From: Arthrobacter sp.
Lineage (GTDB): Bacteria > Actinomycetota > Actinomycetes > Actinomycetales > Micrococcaceae
Direction: 5' to 3'
Length of the DNA stretch: 37,586 nt
Assembly (NCBI RefSeq): GCF_031179985.1
Contig: NZ_JAPSHJ010000011.1
Span: 5,611-43,196, forward strand
Part shown: piece by piece, positions 6,911 to 15,037 of the stretch
Layout: every line of letters begins with the position of its first letter
Numbering within the stretch: position 1 is the first letter of the stretch
Notes under the pieces: model-generated
The model's database searches: none
Seen by the model: only the letters and a program-made list of their open reading frames with translations
Told to the model about the DNA's origin: nothing
Position numbers and translations under genes: made by a program

Positions 6911-7503
6911 TGATTCGCACCGCCATCATCATCGGCAGTTCCCGTCCCGGCCGCCTCTGCCCCTCCGTCGCTTACTGGCTCCACCGGCTGGCTGAGCAAC
7001 GAGGCGACGCCCTGTATGACGTTGTGGATGTCGCGGATTTCAACCTGCCCCACCTCGACGAACCAGTACCAGCAGCCATGGGGCCCAATTACACGCACGA
7101 CCACACACGTACCTGGTCCTCAACAATCGCCTCTTACGACGCCTATGTGATCGTCACCCCCGAGTACAACCACTCAATCCCCGGGGTCTTGAAGGACGCC
7201 ATCGACTACCTGTACACGGAGTGGCACGACAAGGCCATCGGATTCGTCGGCTACGGATTGGCCGGCGGCACGCGGGCCGTAGAACACCTCCGCTGCATCG
7301 CAGGAGAACTCCAACTCGCGGACGTTCGCGCCCAGGTGGGACTCTCCCTCTTTACTGACTTCACCGACCGCGTCCAGTGCACTCCGGCAGAACATCACGA
7401 AGCCACTGCCACCACCATGCTCGATCAGGTCACCGGGTGGGCCACCGCACTCCAAGCTTTACGGCAGAACAAAATCCAAACCCGCGACACCGTCACCGCC
7501 TAG
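6910..7503 (+). CDS. NAD(P)H-dependent FMN reductase / oxidoreductase
   Basis: 197 residues with a flavodoxin-like fold. IIIGSSRPGR (residues 6-15) is the FMN phosphate-binding loop, and VTPEYNHSIPGVLKDAIDYL (82-101) is the hallmark second FMN-contact motif of the FMN_red family. FVGYGLAGGTRAVEHLR is the third conserved segment. Members transfer electrons from NAD(P)H to flavins, quinones, azo dyes or chromate in the cytoplasm. The start overlaps the MFS stop by one base, so the two are translated from one message under MerR control. Co-control with an exporter suggests reduction of the exported toxicant or relief of quinone stress. Confidence 0.9.
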   Translation: MIRTAIIIGSSRPGRLCPSVAYWLHRLAEQRGDALYDVVDVADFNLPHLDEPVPAAMGPNYTHDHTRTWSSTIASYDAYVIVTPEYNHSIPGVLKDAIDYLYTEWHDKAIGFVGYGLAGGTRAVEHLRCIAGELQLADVRAQVGLSLFTDFTDRVQCTPAEHHEATATTMLDQVTGWATALQALRQNKIQTRDTVTA

Positions 7504-8063
7504 CTCTACGCGCAACTTCCAATACCCGGTGACCGAACCCCTCAAACTCTTGGCTGTGAGCATCTGGGACTCCTCAATGATTGGCTTCGATACGGAGACA
7601 ACCGGCACCGACCGCCGGCCATCTCTGCCTCGGAGTAAGCGGGCCATTGAATGCCCGACCGATGGCCGCGCTTCGGTGCTCGACGTCGTCGAAGGTTGCG
7701 CCCTCCTCTACGAGCCGCAGCATCTCGCGGCAGCGTAGTTCCAAAACGTGCCCGTAAGCCGGTCGATCAGCGTGCCGCTGAAGGCCGCTGACCAGATCCA
7801 AGTGATGCCGGGGCTGGGCTATGTACGTATGACCCGCTCGGTGAAATGAACGATGAGGGGGCGCTAACAGCAACTGCCGGCGGGGACAACGCGGCATGCC
7901 CTATGTCGGAAGCACGTTTCATCAGGCGCCAAGGCTGCCGACGTCAGAAAACGACCGATTTTGAACAGCTGCGATCCGCCTCTCGATTCCTACGCCAAAG
8001 ACTGCTAAGGCGGTGTCACAACTCATGTCCGCAAACAGGAGGTTTCAAAACCCTGTCGACATT
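7504..8063. other. Gap with coding remnants, no intact gene
   Basis: About 560 bp without a convincing intact gene. The first part holds an exonuclease-like N-terminus (listed separately). On the minus strand between about 7640 and 7830, one frame reads plausibly (HVLELRCREMLRLVEEGATF) and resembles a gene fragment, with no start or family that I recognise. The remainder to 8063 shows nothing. Confidence 0.4.
7556..7612 (+). pseudogene. N-terminal fragment resembling a DEDD 3'-5' exonuclease
   Basis: From GTG 7556 the frame reads MSIWDSSMIGFDTETTGTD and then breaks down, with a stop by 7738. G-F-D-T-E-T-T-G is the Exo I motif (metal-binding Asp and Glu) that opens DnaQ-like exonucleases near their N-terminus. 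No Exo II or Exo III motif follows in any frame. It looks like the surviving first 20 codons of such a gene. The match is short, so chance is possible. Confidence 0.4.
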
Positions 8064-8077
8064 TGATAGCGCTAACG
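8064..8077. promoter_or_regulatory. LacI-type operator-like sequence
   Basis: TGATAGCGCTAACG has the central TAGCGCTA core and near-dyad (5 of 7 positions) of LacI-family operators such as TGTTAGCGCTAACA. It lies 69 bp before the aldo/keto reductase start. No LacI gene is in the window, so any regulator would act from elsewhere. Confidence 0.45.
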
Positions 8078-8120
8078 CCTCCTGAAGCAAGCCTGAGTTA
8101 GCCAGAGCTGAACAAGCATC

Positions 8121-8126
8121 TATAGT
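8121..8126 (+). promoter_or_regulatory. -10 box for a probable leaderless transcript
   Basis: TATAGT ends 6 nt before the ATG at 8133, placing the expected transcription start on the A of the start codon. There is no ribosome site upstream. The -35 is weak (TTAGCC, 8098-8103, 17-bp spacer). Confidence 0.5.
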
Positions 8127-8132
8127 CGCATT

Positions 8133-9116
8133 ATGGAACAACGCACACTAGGTAAAACCGGTCAGAAGGTCTCCGTTATCGGCCTCGGAACATGGCAGCT
8201 CGGCGCCGACTGGGGCAACGTCGATCCCGCCCAGGCCCAGACCATCCTCGCCGCCTCGGCGGAAGCCGGAGTCACTTTTTTCGATACCGCTGACGTATAT
8301 GGCGATGGCCGCAGCGAGCAGGCCATCGGCGCTTTCCTCGGTGACAATCCGGGGCTGGACATTACCGTGGCAACCAAGATGGGCCGCCGCCTGGATCAGC
8401 TGCCCGAAAACTACAACCTGGCCAACTTCCGGGAGTGGACGGACCGGTCGCGGCGGAACCTGGGTACGGATTGCCTGGATCTGGTCCAGCTGCATTGCCC
8501 GCCCACCGCCGTGTACAGCAACGCCGAAGTTTACGACGCGCTCGACACACTGGTGGCAGAAGGAGCGATTCGCAACTACGGTGTCAGCGTCGAACGCGTG
8601 GACGAAGCCCTGGAGGCCCTGCGTCACGAGGGAACCGCAACCGTTCAGATCATCCTGAACGCCTTCCGACTCAAGCCGCTAGACGCCGTGCTTCCTGCCG
8701 CCCAGGCGGCCGGAGTTGGCATCATTGCCCGCGTGCCCCTCGCGTCCGGATTGTTGTCCGGCAAGTACACGCTGGACACGAAGTTTGCCAAGGATGACCA
8801 CCGAAACTTTAACCGCTCCGGCGATTCGTTCGACGTCGGCGAGACCTTCTCGGGAGTGAACTACGAACGGGGCCTTCAGGCGGTAAGGGAGTTTGAGGAG
8901 CTGGTGCCTGACGGCGTCAGCACCGCCCAGGCGGCTCTTGCCTGGGTCGCGGCCCAGGACGGGGTGAGCACCGTAATCCCCGGTGCCCGCAACGTGGAGC
9001 AGGCTCGCGCCAACGCAGAGGCTGCCAGTGTCCCGGGCATCGACGCCACGTTCGACGTCGGCGTCCACGAAATCTATGACCGCTACTTCCGCGAAGCCAT
9101 TCACCCGCGCTGGTAG
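8133..9116 (+). CDS. Aldo/keto reductase
   Basis: 327 residues with the AKR (alpha/beta)8 barrel. The start LGKTGQKVSVIGLGTWQLG is typical. The catalytic tetrad is visible: Asp51 in FFDTADVYG, Tyr56, Lys82 in ATKMG, and His121 in LVQLHCPP. IPGARNVEQARANAEA near the C-terminus is the NADPH 2'-phosphate/adenine binding segment. It reduces carbonyls or oxidises alcohols with NADP(H) in the cytoplasm; the substrate is unknown. The transcript looks leaderless, and a LacI-like operator upstream hints at control by carbon source. It stands alone and converges on the MocA-like gene, 11 bp away. Confidence 0.92.
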   Translation: MEQRTLGKTGQKVSVIGLGTWQLGADWGNVDPAQAQTILAASAEAGVTFFDTADVYGDGRSEQAIGAFLGDNPGLDITVATKMGRRLDQLPENYNLANFREWTDRSRRNLGTDCLDLVQLHCPPTAVYSNAEVYDALDTLVAEGAIRNYGVSVERVDEALEALRHEGTATVQIILNAFRLKPLDAVLPAAQAAGVGIIARVPLASGLLSGKYTLDTKFAKDDHRNFNRSGDSFDVGETFSGVNYERGLQAVREFEELVPDGVSTAQAALAWVAAQDGVSTVIPGARNVEQARANAEAASVPGIDATFDVGVHEIYDRYFREAIHPRW

Positions 9117-9127
9117 GAGCTGGCAGT

Positions 9128-9793
9128 TCAGGCATCCGCTTGCAGCAGGTGCAACTGGTCCGGGGTGTCGAGGTCCTCGCCCCCGGACTGGTCGCTGCAA
9201 TCCACGAGGTCGATCAGCCCTGGGTTGGCCTTGAGGAACAGCCGGGCTCCCGCATCATCGCTTGCGGATCCTGCCGCCGCCTCCCTGAGCGAGGAGTCCA
9301 GCAGCAAGGGATGCCCGCGGGTGAGTTCCCCGCCCGGATCTCTGTACGCCGCGGCAGTGACCCGGCCTGGACGGTGGCGTGAGATCAGCCTCGCTACCGA
9401 TTCGGAGGTGAGTCCGGGCTGATCCACGAGAGCTATCAGCACGTGATCCGAAGGTTGTATGGATTGCATGCCGAGCCGGAATGAGCCGCCCATTCCGGAC
9501 CCCCACTCCGCGTTCACCACCACCTTGTGCCGCTCCAGATCCACCTTGGCCAGTACCCTGGCTGCGTCGGCCCCCAGAATCACCACAACCTCGCGGCACC
9601 CACCGTGCCGGAGCACGTCGGCCAGGATCTCCACTAAGGTGCGGCCGCGGAAAGGAAGGAGAGCCTTGGGCCCCAGTCCCAAACGAGAGCCCGAGCCTGC
9701 CGCGAGCAGCACACCAGTGGTGGGCCCGGTATCAGTCCCACCTGTCGCCCAAGGGTCCGCCACGCTGGGCTCCTGTCCATTGGGGATGCTCAT
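9128..9793 (-). CDS. MocA/MobA-like nucleotidyltransferase
   Basis: About 221 residues from ATG 9793; the frame is open further upstream but lacks a better start. GVLLAAGSGSRLGLGPKALL is the signature loop of MobA-like NTP transferases (L-A-A-G-x-S/G-x-R-x-G). LIALVDQPGLTSE carries the D-Q-P metal-binding motif. TRGHPLLLDSSLRE and the closing DLDTPDQLHLL match molybdenum-cofactor cytidylyltransferases (MocA). Such enzymes add CMP or GMP to molybdopterin for molybdenum hydroxylases. A sulfite-oxidase-fold molybdoenzyme is encoded 2.6 kb away, but that family uses unmodified cofactor, so a direct partnership is doubtful. The gene has no obvious operon partner. Confidence 0.85.
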   Translation of the reverse strand: MSIPNGQEPSVADPWATGGTDTGPTTGVLLAAGSGSRLGLGPKALLPFRGRTLVEILADVLRHGGCREVVVILGADAARVLAKVDLERHKVVVNAEWGSGMGGSFRLGMQSIQPSDHVLIALVDQPGLTSESVARLISRHRPGRVTAAAYRDPGGELTRGHPLLLDSSLREAAAGSASDDAGARLFLKANPGLIDLVDCSDQSGGEDLDTPDQLHLLQADA

Positions 9794-10271
9794 AGGACCA
9801 CCATAAGCGCGCAGGGTTCGGGTTGGTCGGCACCTGTCACCTCTCATTGGGGCTGCAGTTTTCGTAACAAATCCCACGGGCGCTCAAAAAGTTTTGGCAG
9901 CCCGTCTCTCCTCAGTCGTTTTTGCCCTCGGTCGTGCGAAGTGACGCTGCGTAGCGTTGGTGCCATACTCCGGCGGAAAGCGCCCTTTCGGACTCACCAT
10001 AAAGGCCCTGAGCGTCCCCCCGCGACGAACGTCTTACGCAGTGTTTCCCTGCATTTCCGCCGCGCAGAATTCCGTTGATGAGTTCAAGAGACGACGCCGT
10101 TGCGTCGCGTTTCCCACACCGTGGCTGTGCTGAGGGTCCATGGCTATGAAACCAGGGCCAAACAGCGTTGATCCGCTGATTTTCCACGGCAGCTTTCCAC
10201 AGCCTTCGGGTCCCGAGCTTAGCCTGGGGGCATTATCTGAAGGGTCCCTCACGAACAGCCAGCCCGGAGCG
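9794..10271. other. Intergenic region without recognised feature
   Basis: About 480 bp. Reading frames here have poor composition and no ribosome sites. Two TTTCCAC-containing stretches near 10178-10201 recall DnaA boxes but do not match well, and no replication genes are nearby. I see no structured RNA. Confidence 0.4.
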
Positions 10272-10664
10272 TCAGAGCGGAAGCAAGGCTGAGAGGTCGG
10301 CCCGCAGCCCGGAGGCAGCTACCCTGCCGGCGTCTACCGCATCCGCCCAGCTCAGCTGTCCGGTAACCATGGCCAGCCAGGTGGCGGCGTCGCACTCGAT
10401 CACGTTGGGGGGAGTGCCGCGCGTGTGGCGGGGCCCCTCCACGCACTGGGTGACGCCGAAGGGCGGAACCCGAACTTCCACTGAATTTCCCGGTGCGCGG
10501 GCGGTGACCTCCTCAAGCGAGTACCTCACCGCCGTCGCTGTTACTGTCCTGGGGACTGCGGCAGGGGAATTGTTAGAGTCCGACGACGCCGCGCTGGCTT
10601 CCAGCCAGACGGCAAGTGCCGCACGGCCCTCGTCCAGCGGAATGCGTCGCCGGGATACAGCCAT
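10272..10664 (-). CDS. Actinobacterial sterol-carrier-family protein
   Basis: 130 residues, beginning MAVSRRRIPLDEGRAALAVW. The conserved core APGNSVEVRVPPFGVTQCVE followed by GPRHTRGTPPNVIE and the ending WADAVDAGRVAASGLRADLS is the pattern of the small 'sterol carrier family' proteins found in actinobacteria. They share the SCP2-like fold end (WADAV...G...SG.RADL). They are presumed to bind a hydrophobic or small ligand in the cytoplasm; the real role is unknown. A low-complexity Ser/Asn stretch near residues 27-35 looks like a lineage-specific insertion. The gene is monocistronic as far as can be seen. Confidence 0.82.
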   Translation of the reverse strand: MAVSRRRIPLDEGRAALAVWLEASAASSDSNNSPAAVPRTVTATAVRYSLEEVTARAPGNSVEVRVPPFGVTQCVEGPRHTRGTPPNVIECDAATWLAMVTGQLSWADAVDAGRVAASGLRADLSALLPL

Positions 10665-11080
10665 TTCTGGGCTCCTGCAGGGTCAAAAGCTGATGTACGA
10701 AGGGCGGTTCAACCATACGTCAGATTCGTGCACCCAGGATTCCGTCCCACAACACGGATGCGGGTTGTGAGCTGAATTGAGCTATCAGGAAGGGGATGCA
10801 AGCTCACCATCGGCACCGCCCTTCAGATACCCGCAGGCCTCCGCTTGTCCAAAAAGCAGCAAACAGAATGGCGGGAATCCACCCGACAGTACCTGGCACG
10901 GGCTAAACACGTGCTGGCATCGCAAAGCGAGCTTCGGCAGGAATCGGATCCCTTTTAATGCGGCCGCTCAAGAAAAATGACGGAAAGAAGCCCCGAAGCG
11001 CCGGCGTTTTGTAAGGCGGGATCCGTCAAGTACTGTTCGAGCATTCCGTCGTGCGATGGACAAGAATTGAGAGGGGAACT
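10665..11080. other. Gap with a weak short frame
   Basis: About 415 bp. One plus-strand frame, open from 10776 to the stop at 10956-10958, reads protein-like in its second half (SKKQQTEWRESTRQYLARAK), but the only in-frame start is TTG 10845 without a ribosome site. It may be the 3' end of a lost gene. Nothing else was recognised. Confidence 0.3.
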
Positions 11081-11365
11081 ATGAGCGGCGTGAGTGAAAT
11101 TCAAGACCCGGTTGTGCAAAGCCAGGAAGACATGGAGGCGGACGCCTTGCGGGAGGGCCTGGGTCAGAAATACAGGCGTTCATCCATCATTATTGGCATC
11201 GTCGGTTTGTTCGTGTTCGGTATTGCTGCGGGAGTGGTGGCTTTTATCATGGCACGCAAAGCTGAGGCCCATGGCGTTGCGGCAACTGCCGGTAAAGTCC
11301 TCGCGGCATTCGACCTTATCAGCGGGATCATCGCCTATACCGTTTTCGTTTCGCTAACGAAGTAG
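11081..11365 (+). CDS. Small two-helix membrane protein of unknown function
   Basis: 94 residues from ATG 11081, with GAGAGGGGA as a strong ribosome site 5 nt upstream. An acidic N-terminal third (residues 1-31) is followed by KYRRSSIIIGIVGLFVFGIA, a membrane helix, then FIMARKAEAHGVAATAGKVL and a second helix (ISGIIAYTVFVSL). The short basic/polar loop places it as a helical hairpin in the cytoplasmic membrane. No family was recognised with confidence. It resembles the many small actinobacterial hairpin proteins of unknown role. It ends 7 bp from the convergent asparaginase gene. Confidence 0.72.
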   Translation: MSGVSEIQDPVVQSQEDMEADALREGLGQKYRRSSIIIGIVGLFVFGIAAGVVAFIMARKAEAHGVAATAGKVLAAFDLISGIIAYTVFVSLTK

Positions 11366-11372
11366 CTGAACC

Positions 11373-12389
11373 TCAGTCCAGGAGTGCTGAAACAGCGTGG
11401 CCAAGCCGGATCTTGCCCACAGGACGGCCGCCGCCCATCACAGGTTCCACCACCTTTTCCAGCACACTGGAAACTCCCGGAATGTCCACGGCCCCGGCGG
11501 CTGCCAGGACAGTGAGGCCCACCAGAGTGGTTGCGCGGAGGTTCCCGTCGAGGATCTTGATGGCAACGGAAACGCCCTGTGATGTGGCCATCACCAGGAC
11601 GCCCTCTGCACCAATCTTGGCGATGATTTCCAGTTCATCCATCACGATGGTGTTCGCTTCGCCCCGCCCCTGGACAGCCCAGGGATAGTCGAGCATGGAG
11701 GTGGCAATCGTGGCGGCCCGGGCGTTCGAGCTTTTGTCCCCGGGAGCTTTGGCGAGCATCGAAAAGGCGCGCGCCAGCCCTGTCAGTGAGATGGCCGCAA
11801 CAGGGGCTCCGCAGCCATCAATGCCGAGGTGCGCGATGCGTTCACCGGAGTATTCCTCGATGACGGATCGGATGCGTTGCTGCAGGGGATGGTTGGGCTC
11901 GAGGTAGCTGTGGATGTCCCAGCCGTTCTCCGTGCAAGCCCACAGGAACGAGGCATGCTTTCCGGAACAGTTATGGGCCAGCTTTGAGATGCCTTGGTCT
12001 GAACGGACCAGCCAGTTCCGTGCTGTTTCATCCTGCGGCCAGGCGCCGGGGCACTGGAGGTTCTCCTCTTTGAGGCCTGCTGCCTTGAGCATGCCTTCCA
12101 CCACATCCATATGGTCCAGGGAGCCGGTGTGGCTTCCGCAGGCAAGGGCCACCTGCGCGCCGCGCAGAGGGACCCCGGACTGCATGACTGCCAGCGCCTG
12201 CAACGGCTTGAGCGAGGAGCGCGCATAGATGGGTGTTGTGATGTCCCCCAACTGTGTGACCACGGTTCCGTCGGCGGCCAACACAACGGCCGAACCGATG
12301 TGCCGGGATTCGACGAAACCGCTGCGTTCCACCACTGCCAGTTCGACGGCGGAGTCCACGGAAAAGGTGGCATGCGAATTTTCTGGCAT
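11373..12389 (-). CDS. Type II-family asparaginase (Asparaginase_II superfamily)
   Basis: 338 residues. The N-terminus AVVERSGFVESRHIGSAVVL, the RSSLKPLQALA motif (57-67), ALACGSHTGS (81-90), KLAHNCSGKHASFLWAC, and GIDGCGAPVAAISL are characteristic of the PF06089 asparaginase family (R. etli type II-like), which is unrelated to E. coli AnsA/AnsB. These enzymes hydrolyse L-asparagine to aspartate and ammonia. There is no signal peptide, so it should be cytoplasmic. Full length. It lies between the small membrane protein (convergent) and the molybdoenzyme (same strand, 36 bp upstream), and may share a transcript with the latter without functional connection. Confidence 0.9.
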   Translation of the reverse strand: MPENSHATFSVDSAVELAVVERSGFVESRHIGSAVVLAADGTVVTQLGDITTPIYARSSLKPLQALAVMQSGVPLRGAQVALACGSHTGSLDHMDVVEGMLKAAGLKEENLQCPGAWPQDETARNWLVRSDQGISKLAHNCSGKHASFLWACTENGWDIHSYLEPNHPLQQRIRSVIEEYSGERIAHLGIDGCGAPVAAISLTGLARAFSMLAKAPGDKSSNARAATIATSMLDYPWAVQGRGEANTIVMDELEIIAKIGAEGVLVMATSQGVSVAIKILDGNLRATTLVGLTVLAAAGAVDIPGVSSVLEKVVEPVMGGGRPVGKIRLGHAVSALLD

Positions 12390-12425
12390 GGCTAAAGTCT
12401 AGGGCGCAGGCCTGCGAATACCCGG

Positions 12426-14003
12426 CTATTCGACCGTGAGCATGAGCGATTGCCAGCCGGACGCGCCGTCGGGCACCGGATCTGCCCGCTGGTCTGTCTG
12501 AACTTCACCTGTTCCGTCGGTGGCCCGGACCTTGATGTAGTGGGGTCCCGGAGTGGCTTCCCAGTCGAAAGACCATTGCCGCCAGGTGATGACGGATGCC
12601 TCAGCGGACAGTGTGGCCTCGGCCCAGTCGCCGTTGTCGATCTGGACTTCGACCTTCGTGATTCCCCTCGTCTGTGCCCACGCCGTTCCGCCAATTGCGA
12701 CCCGGCCTGCAGCGACCTTGGCAAAGGACCTGGGCACTTCCACCCGTGCCATGGTCTTGATGGGGCCGCGTTCCGACCATCCGCGCTGCGTCCAATATGC
12801 CTTGCTGTCAGCGAAACGCGTGACCTCAAGATCCACCACCCACTTCGTGGCCGACACGAAACCGTACAGCCCCGGCACCACCATCCGGACAGGGTAGCCA
12901 TGCTCCAGCGGCAAGGGCTCCCCGTTCATGGCGATGGCCAGCATGGCGTCGCGGTCATCCTGCAGGACCTCCAGGGGGGTGGATGCGCTGAAGCCGTCCT
13001 CCGACGTCGAGAGCACCATGTCCGCTCCGGGCTGGGGGCGGGCCATTTTCAGCACATCCCGGAGGGGCACTCCCAGCCATTTGGCGTTTCCGGCAAGGTT
13101 GCCGCCCACAGGATTGGACACACAGGTGAGGGTCACATGGGACTCAATCAATTCGGCGTCGAGCAGGTCCTGGAACGTCAGCCGGACTTCCTGTTCAACG
13201 AGGCCATGGACCCGGAGCTCCCAGTCCTCCACGTTGATTTCCGGAACGCTGAGGGCCGTATCAATCCGGTAGAAATCGTTGTTGGGCGTGATCCACGGGG
13301 TAACTCCCGCAGCGGCGGATTGGACGCCCGCTGGAACTGCGGGAGCCGCCGTCGCTGGTTCGGGAAGTTGCAGCGACTGCCTGGCCTGTGCGATGTTGCT
13401 CCGGGCGGCACCGAGGAGGCGGCCGCCAGTTGCGGCCATGACCGAAGCTGCAGCGGTGATCCCCGTGGCAGCGAAGAACGCGCGCCTGGTCGAAGCGGGG
13501 CGCTCGGTTCCCTTCGCAGCACGGTCGGCAGGGGCTTCCGGCCAGATTTTTATCCGCCACAGTTGCCTTGTCAGGAGCCTCAACACCACCAGCCCAGCGA
13601 TCGTGCCAAAAAGCGTGGGGAGAGCATCGAGGGGTTTCACTCCGGCACGCGTGACAACGCTGGCCACAATCACGGCGCCCATCAACAGAACACCCGCTGC
13701 CCCCAGAACCCACCTGCGGTACGCCACCATGCCCAGGACCCCGGCGAGCACTGCGATGGTGAGCCCCATTCCAACGAACAGGGCAACCTTGTCGTTGGTG
13801 CCGAACGTGGCAATGGCAAAGTCCTTCATCCAGGGCGGCGTGAAGTCGATGAAGGTCGATCCCAATGCGATAAGCGGTGTGGCGCGCGCCGTGAAGAAGG
13901 CACCGGCCAGTTCCGCAACCGAAAGTACGACGGCGGCCGCGGCCATTCCCGCCAGGGCGGCCAGCGCCGCGGGGCTTCCCAAGCGGGATCTGAGGTTCTT
14001 CAT
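12426..14003 (-). CDS. Membrane-anchored sulfite-oxidase-family molybdoenzyme
   Basis: 525 residues from ATG 14003. Residues 1-150 form about four membrane helices. A cytoplasmic linker then leads to STRRAFFAATGITAAASVMA (171-190), a twin-arginine-like motif followed by a hydrophobic stretch, so the C-terminal enzyme domain is probably carried across the membrane by Tat. From residue 245 on comes the oxidoreductase molybdopterin-binding domain, with Cys294 in TLTCVSNPVGG as the likely molybdenum ligand and HGYPVRMVVPGLYGFVSATK as the substrate/cofactor strand. A Mo-co dimerisation domain ends the protein. It oxidises sulfite or reduces an oxo-substrate (YedY-like); the substrate is unknown. 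Upstream codons to 14231 lack membrane character and were excluded. The purine-rich site (AAGGG) is only one base from the ATG, which is unusual. Confidence 0.88.
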   Translation of the reverse strand: MKNLRSRLGSPAALAALAGMAAAAVVLSVAELAGAFFTARATPLIALGSTFIDFTPPWMKDFAIATFGTNDKVALFVGMGLTIAVLAGVLGMVAYRRWVLGAAGVLLMGAVIVASVVTRAGVKPLDALPTLFGTIAGLVVLRLLTRQLWRIKIWPEAPADRAAKGTERPASTRRAFFAATGITAAASVMAATGGRLLGAARSNIAQARQSLQLPEPATAAPAVPAGVQSAAAGVTPWITPNNDFYRIDTALSVPEINVEDWELRVHGLVEQEVRLTFQDLLDAELIESHVTLTCVSNPVGGNLAGNAKWLGVPLRDVLKMARPQPGADMVLSTSEDGFSASTPLEVLQDDRDAMLAIAMNGEPLPLEHGYPVRMVVPGLYGFVSATKWVVDLEVTRFADSKAYWTQRGWSERGPIKTMARVEVPRSFAKVAAGRVAIGGTAWAQTRGITKVEVQIDNGDWAEATLSAEASVITWRQWSFDWEATPGPHYIKVRATDGTGEVQTDQRADPVPDGASGWQSLMLTVE

Positions 14004-14612
14004 ACCCTTAGTTCGTAGCCAATCGCCCCGCGGATTGTCGGGCCGTGGTCTTCCCGCCCAGTTACTTAATCCGATCGGGCAATCTTTAGCCCGGAGATCC
14101 CCTGTGCCAGCAGACCTTGGGGCGACATGAATCGTCTCCGAATTAGAGCGACTCATGGGGCGGTAGAGGTGCTCATGGCTCTTGTGCACCTGGGGCCTGC
14201 AGCATGGAGAGAGCCCTGGACGATGCCGCAAGAAGTACGTGACAGGTCAGGGAGCCTTGCCCTCATTGCAGCAGCCTTGCAAGGCTATGGAGGCTCGAAG
14301 GTGAAGGTGTCAAAATGTCTGAAGAGGCACTTCATCAGTATTAGGGGTGAACCTTTGAAGCGACTACTAGCTTGTTGCCCGGAGTGCATGATGTATCGGG
14401 CTCCGGATTCTGACCCGCCTTGGTTTGCCGGGTTGGTTCCACCACGTTGAGGTACCGCCTCGGGGCAGTCGAGGATCTGTACGCTTGGCTGGTGGAGCAG
14501 GGGGACGGGGATCCCCTGGGGGCAGTCGATGAACTGAAGCCGGCCCAGGAGGGCAGCGTCGAAGGCTGGGGACGGGACCGCGATGATCGTTATCCTCATT
14601 GGAAGGATCGTT
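14004..14612. other. Intergenic region, nothing recognised
   Basis: About 600 bp upstream of the molybdoenzyme. Several frames of 60-150 codons exist on both strands, but none has a ribosome site or protein-like composition and all overlap one another. It must hold the molybdoenzyme promoter (near 14010-14100, minus), which I could not place. Confidence 0.35.
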
Positions 14613-14840
14613 ATGGTTGATGACGCCCGGACAGGGCAGATGCTGATGACAGTTGTAGTCAGGTACTCCGATTTCCCCGACAGCACCTCAGAGGATCGCG
14701 TTGATTTGATCAGTTGGCACCTGGACCCGGAAGAAGCGGACCGAGAAGCAGCACGCCTCAATGCCGCACGAGCGTGGGAGGGTGTTGTCTATTTTGTGAA
14801 AGTGGTACGAGATCGCCGCGGCAAGGGTCTGCCCTCTTGA
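14613..14840 (+). CDS. Small hypothetical protein
   Basis: 75 residues from ATG 14613, with GGAAGGA (14601-14607) spaced 5 nt upstream. MLMTVVVRYSDFPDSTSEDR, then a Trp/His segment (LISWHLDPEEADREAARLNA) and WEGVVYFVKVVRDRRGKGLP look like a real small alpha/beta protein of acidic middle and basic end. No signal peptide or membrane segment. No family was recognised. The upstream in-frame ATG at 14583 is inside the ribosome-site region and was rejected. It stands alone in a sparse region. Confidence 0.6.
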   Translation: MVDDARTGQMLMTVVVRYSDFPDSTSEDRVDLISWHLDPEEADREAARLNAARAWEGVVYFVKVVRDRRGKGLPS

Positions 14841-15037
14841 AGTTGTTCTTTGCGCTCCGGACATGTTTTGTCCACCGGCTCCCTCGACTTGGTAAGGACC
14901 TTACGGGCACGCAAGAGCGGCCTTCAACGTAGGTCGGTGCTGGGCATCCCCAAGGGAGTGACGGCCGATGCTCGGGACGCTCAGATTCCGGGCAGCACAT
15001 AAGGTCTGAGCACCAGACAGTCTCAGGGGGACATTCG
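14841..15037. other. Short gap before a decayed secreted-protein gene
   Basis: No gene is seen. Several short imperfect inverted repeats occur (for example around 14891-14904, GGTAAGGACCTTAC), but no riboswitch class was recognised. Confidence 0.3.

Noticed and set aside
10170..10205. DnaA-box-like TTTCCAC sequences
   Set aside because: They do not match the consensus well, are only two, and no dnaA, dnaN or oriC genes are nearby.
9128..14003. Functional pairing of the MocA-like gene with the molybdoenzyme
   Set aside because: Sulfite-oxidase-fold enzymes use molybdopterin without an added nucleotide, and the genes are 2.6 kb apart with unrelated genes between them.
12450..14018. Very long plus-strand frame (522 codons) opposite the molybdoenzyme gene
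   Set aside because: It is the antisense shadow of a high-GC gene: Arg/His/Gly-rich, no motifs, no ribosome site, while the other strand shows a clear enzyme.
14841..15037. Possible riboswitch before the decayed secreted-protein gene
   Set aside because: Several short repeats exist, but no conserved riboswitch core could be recognised.
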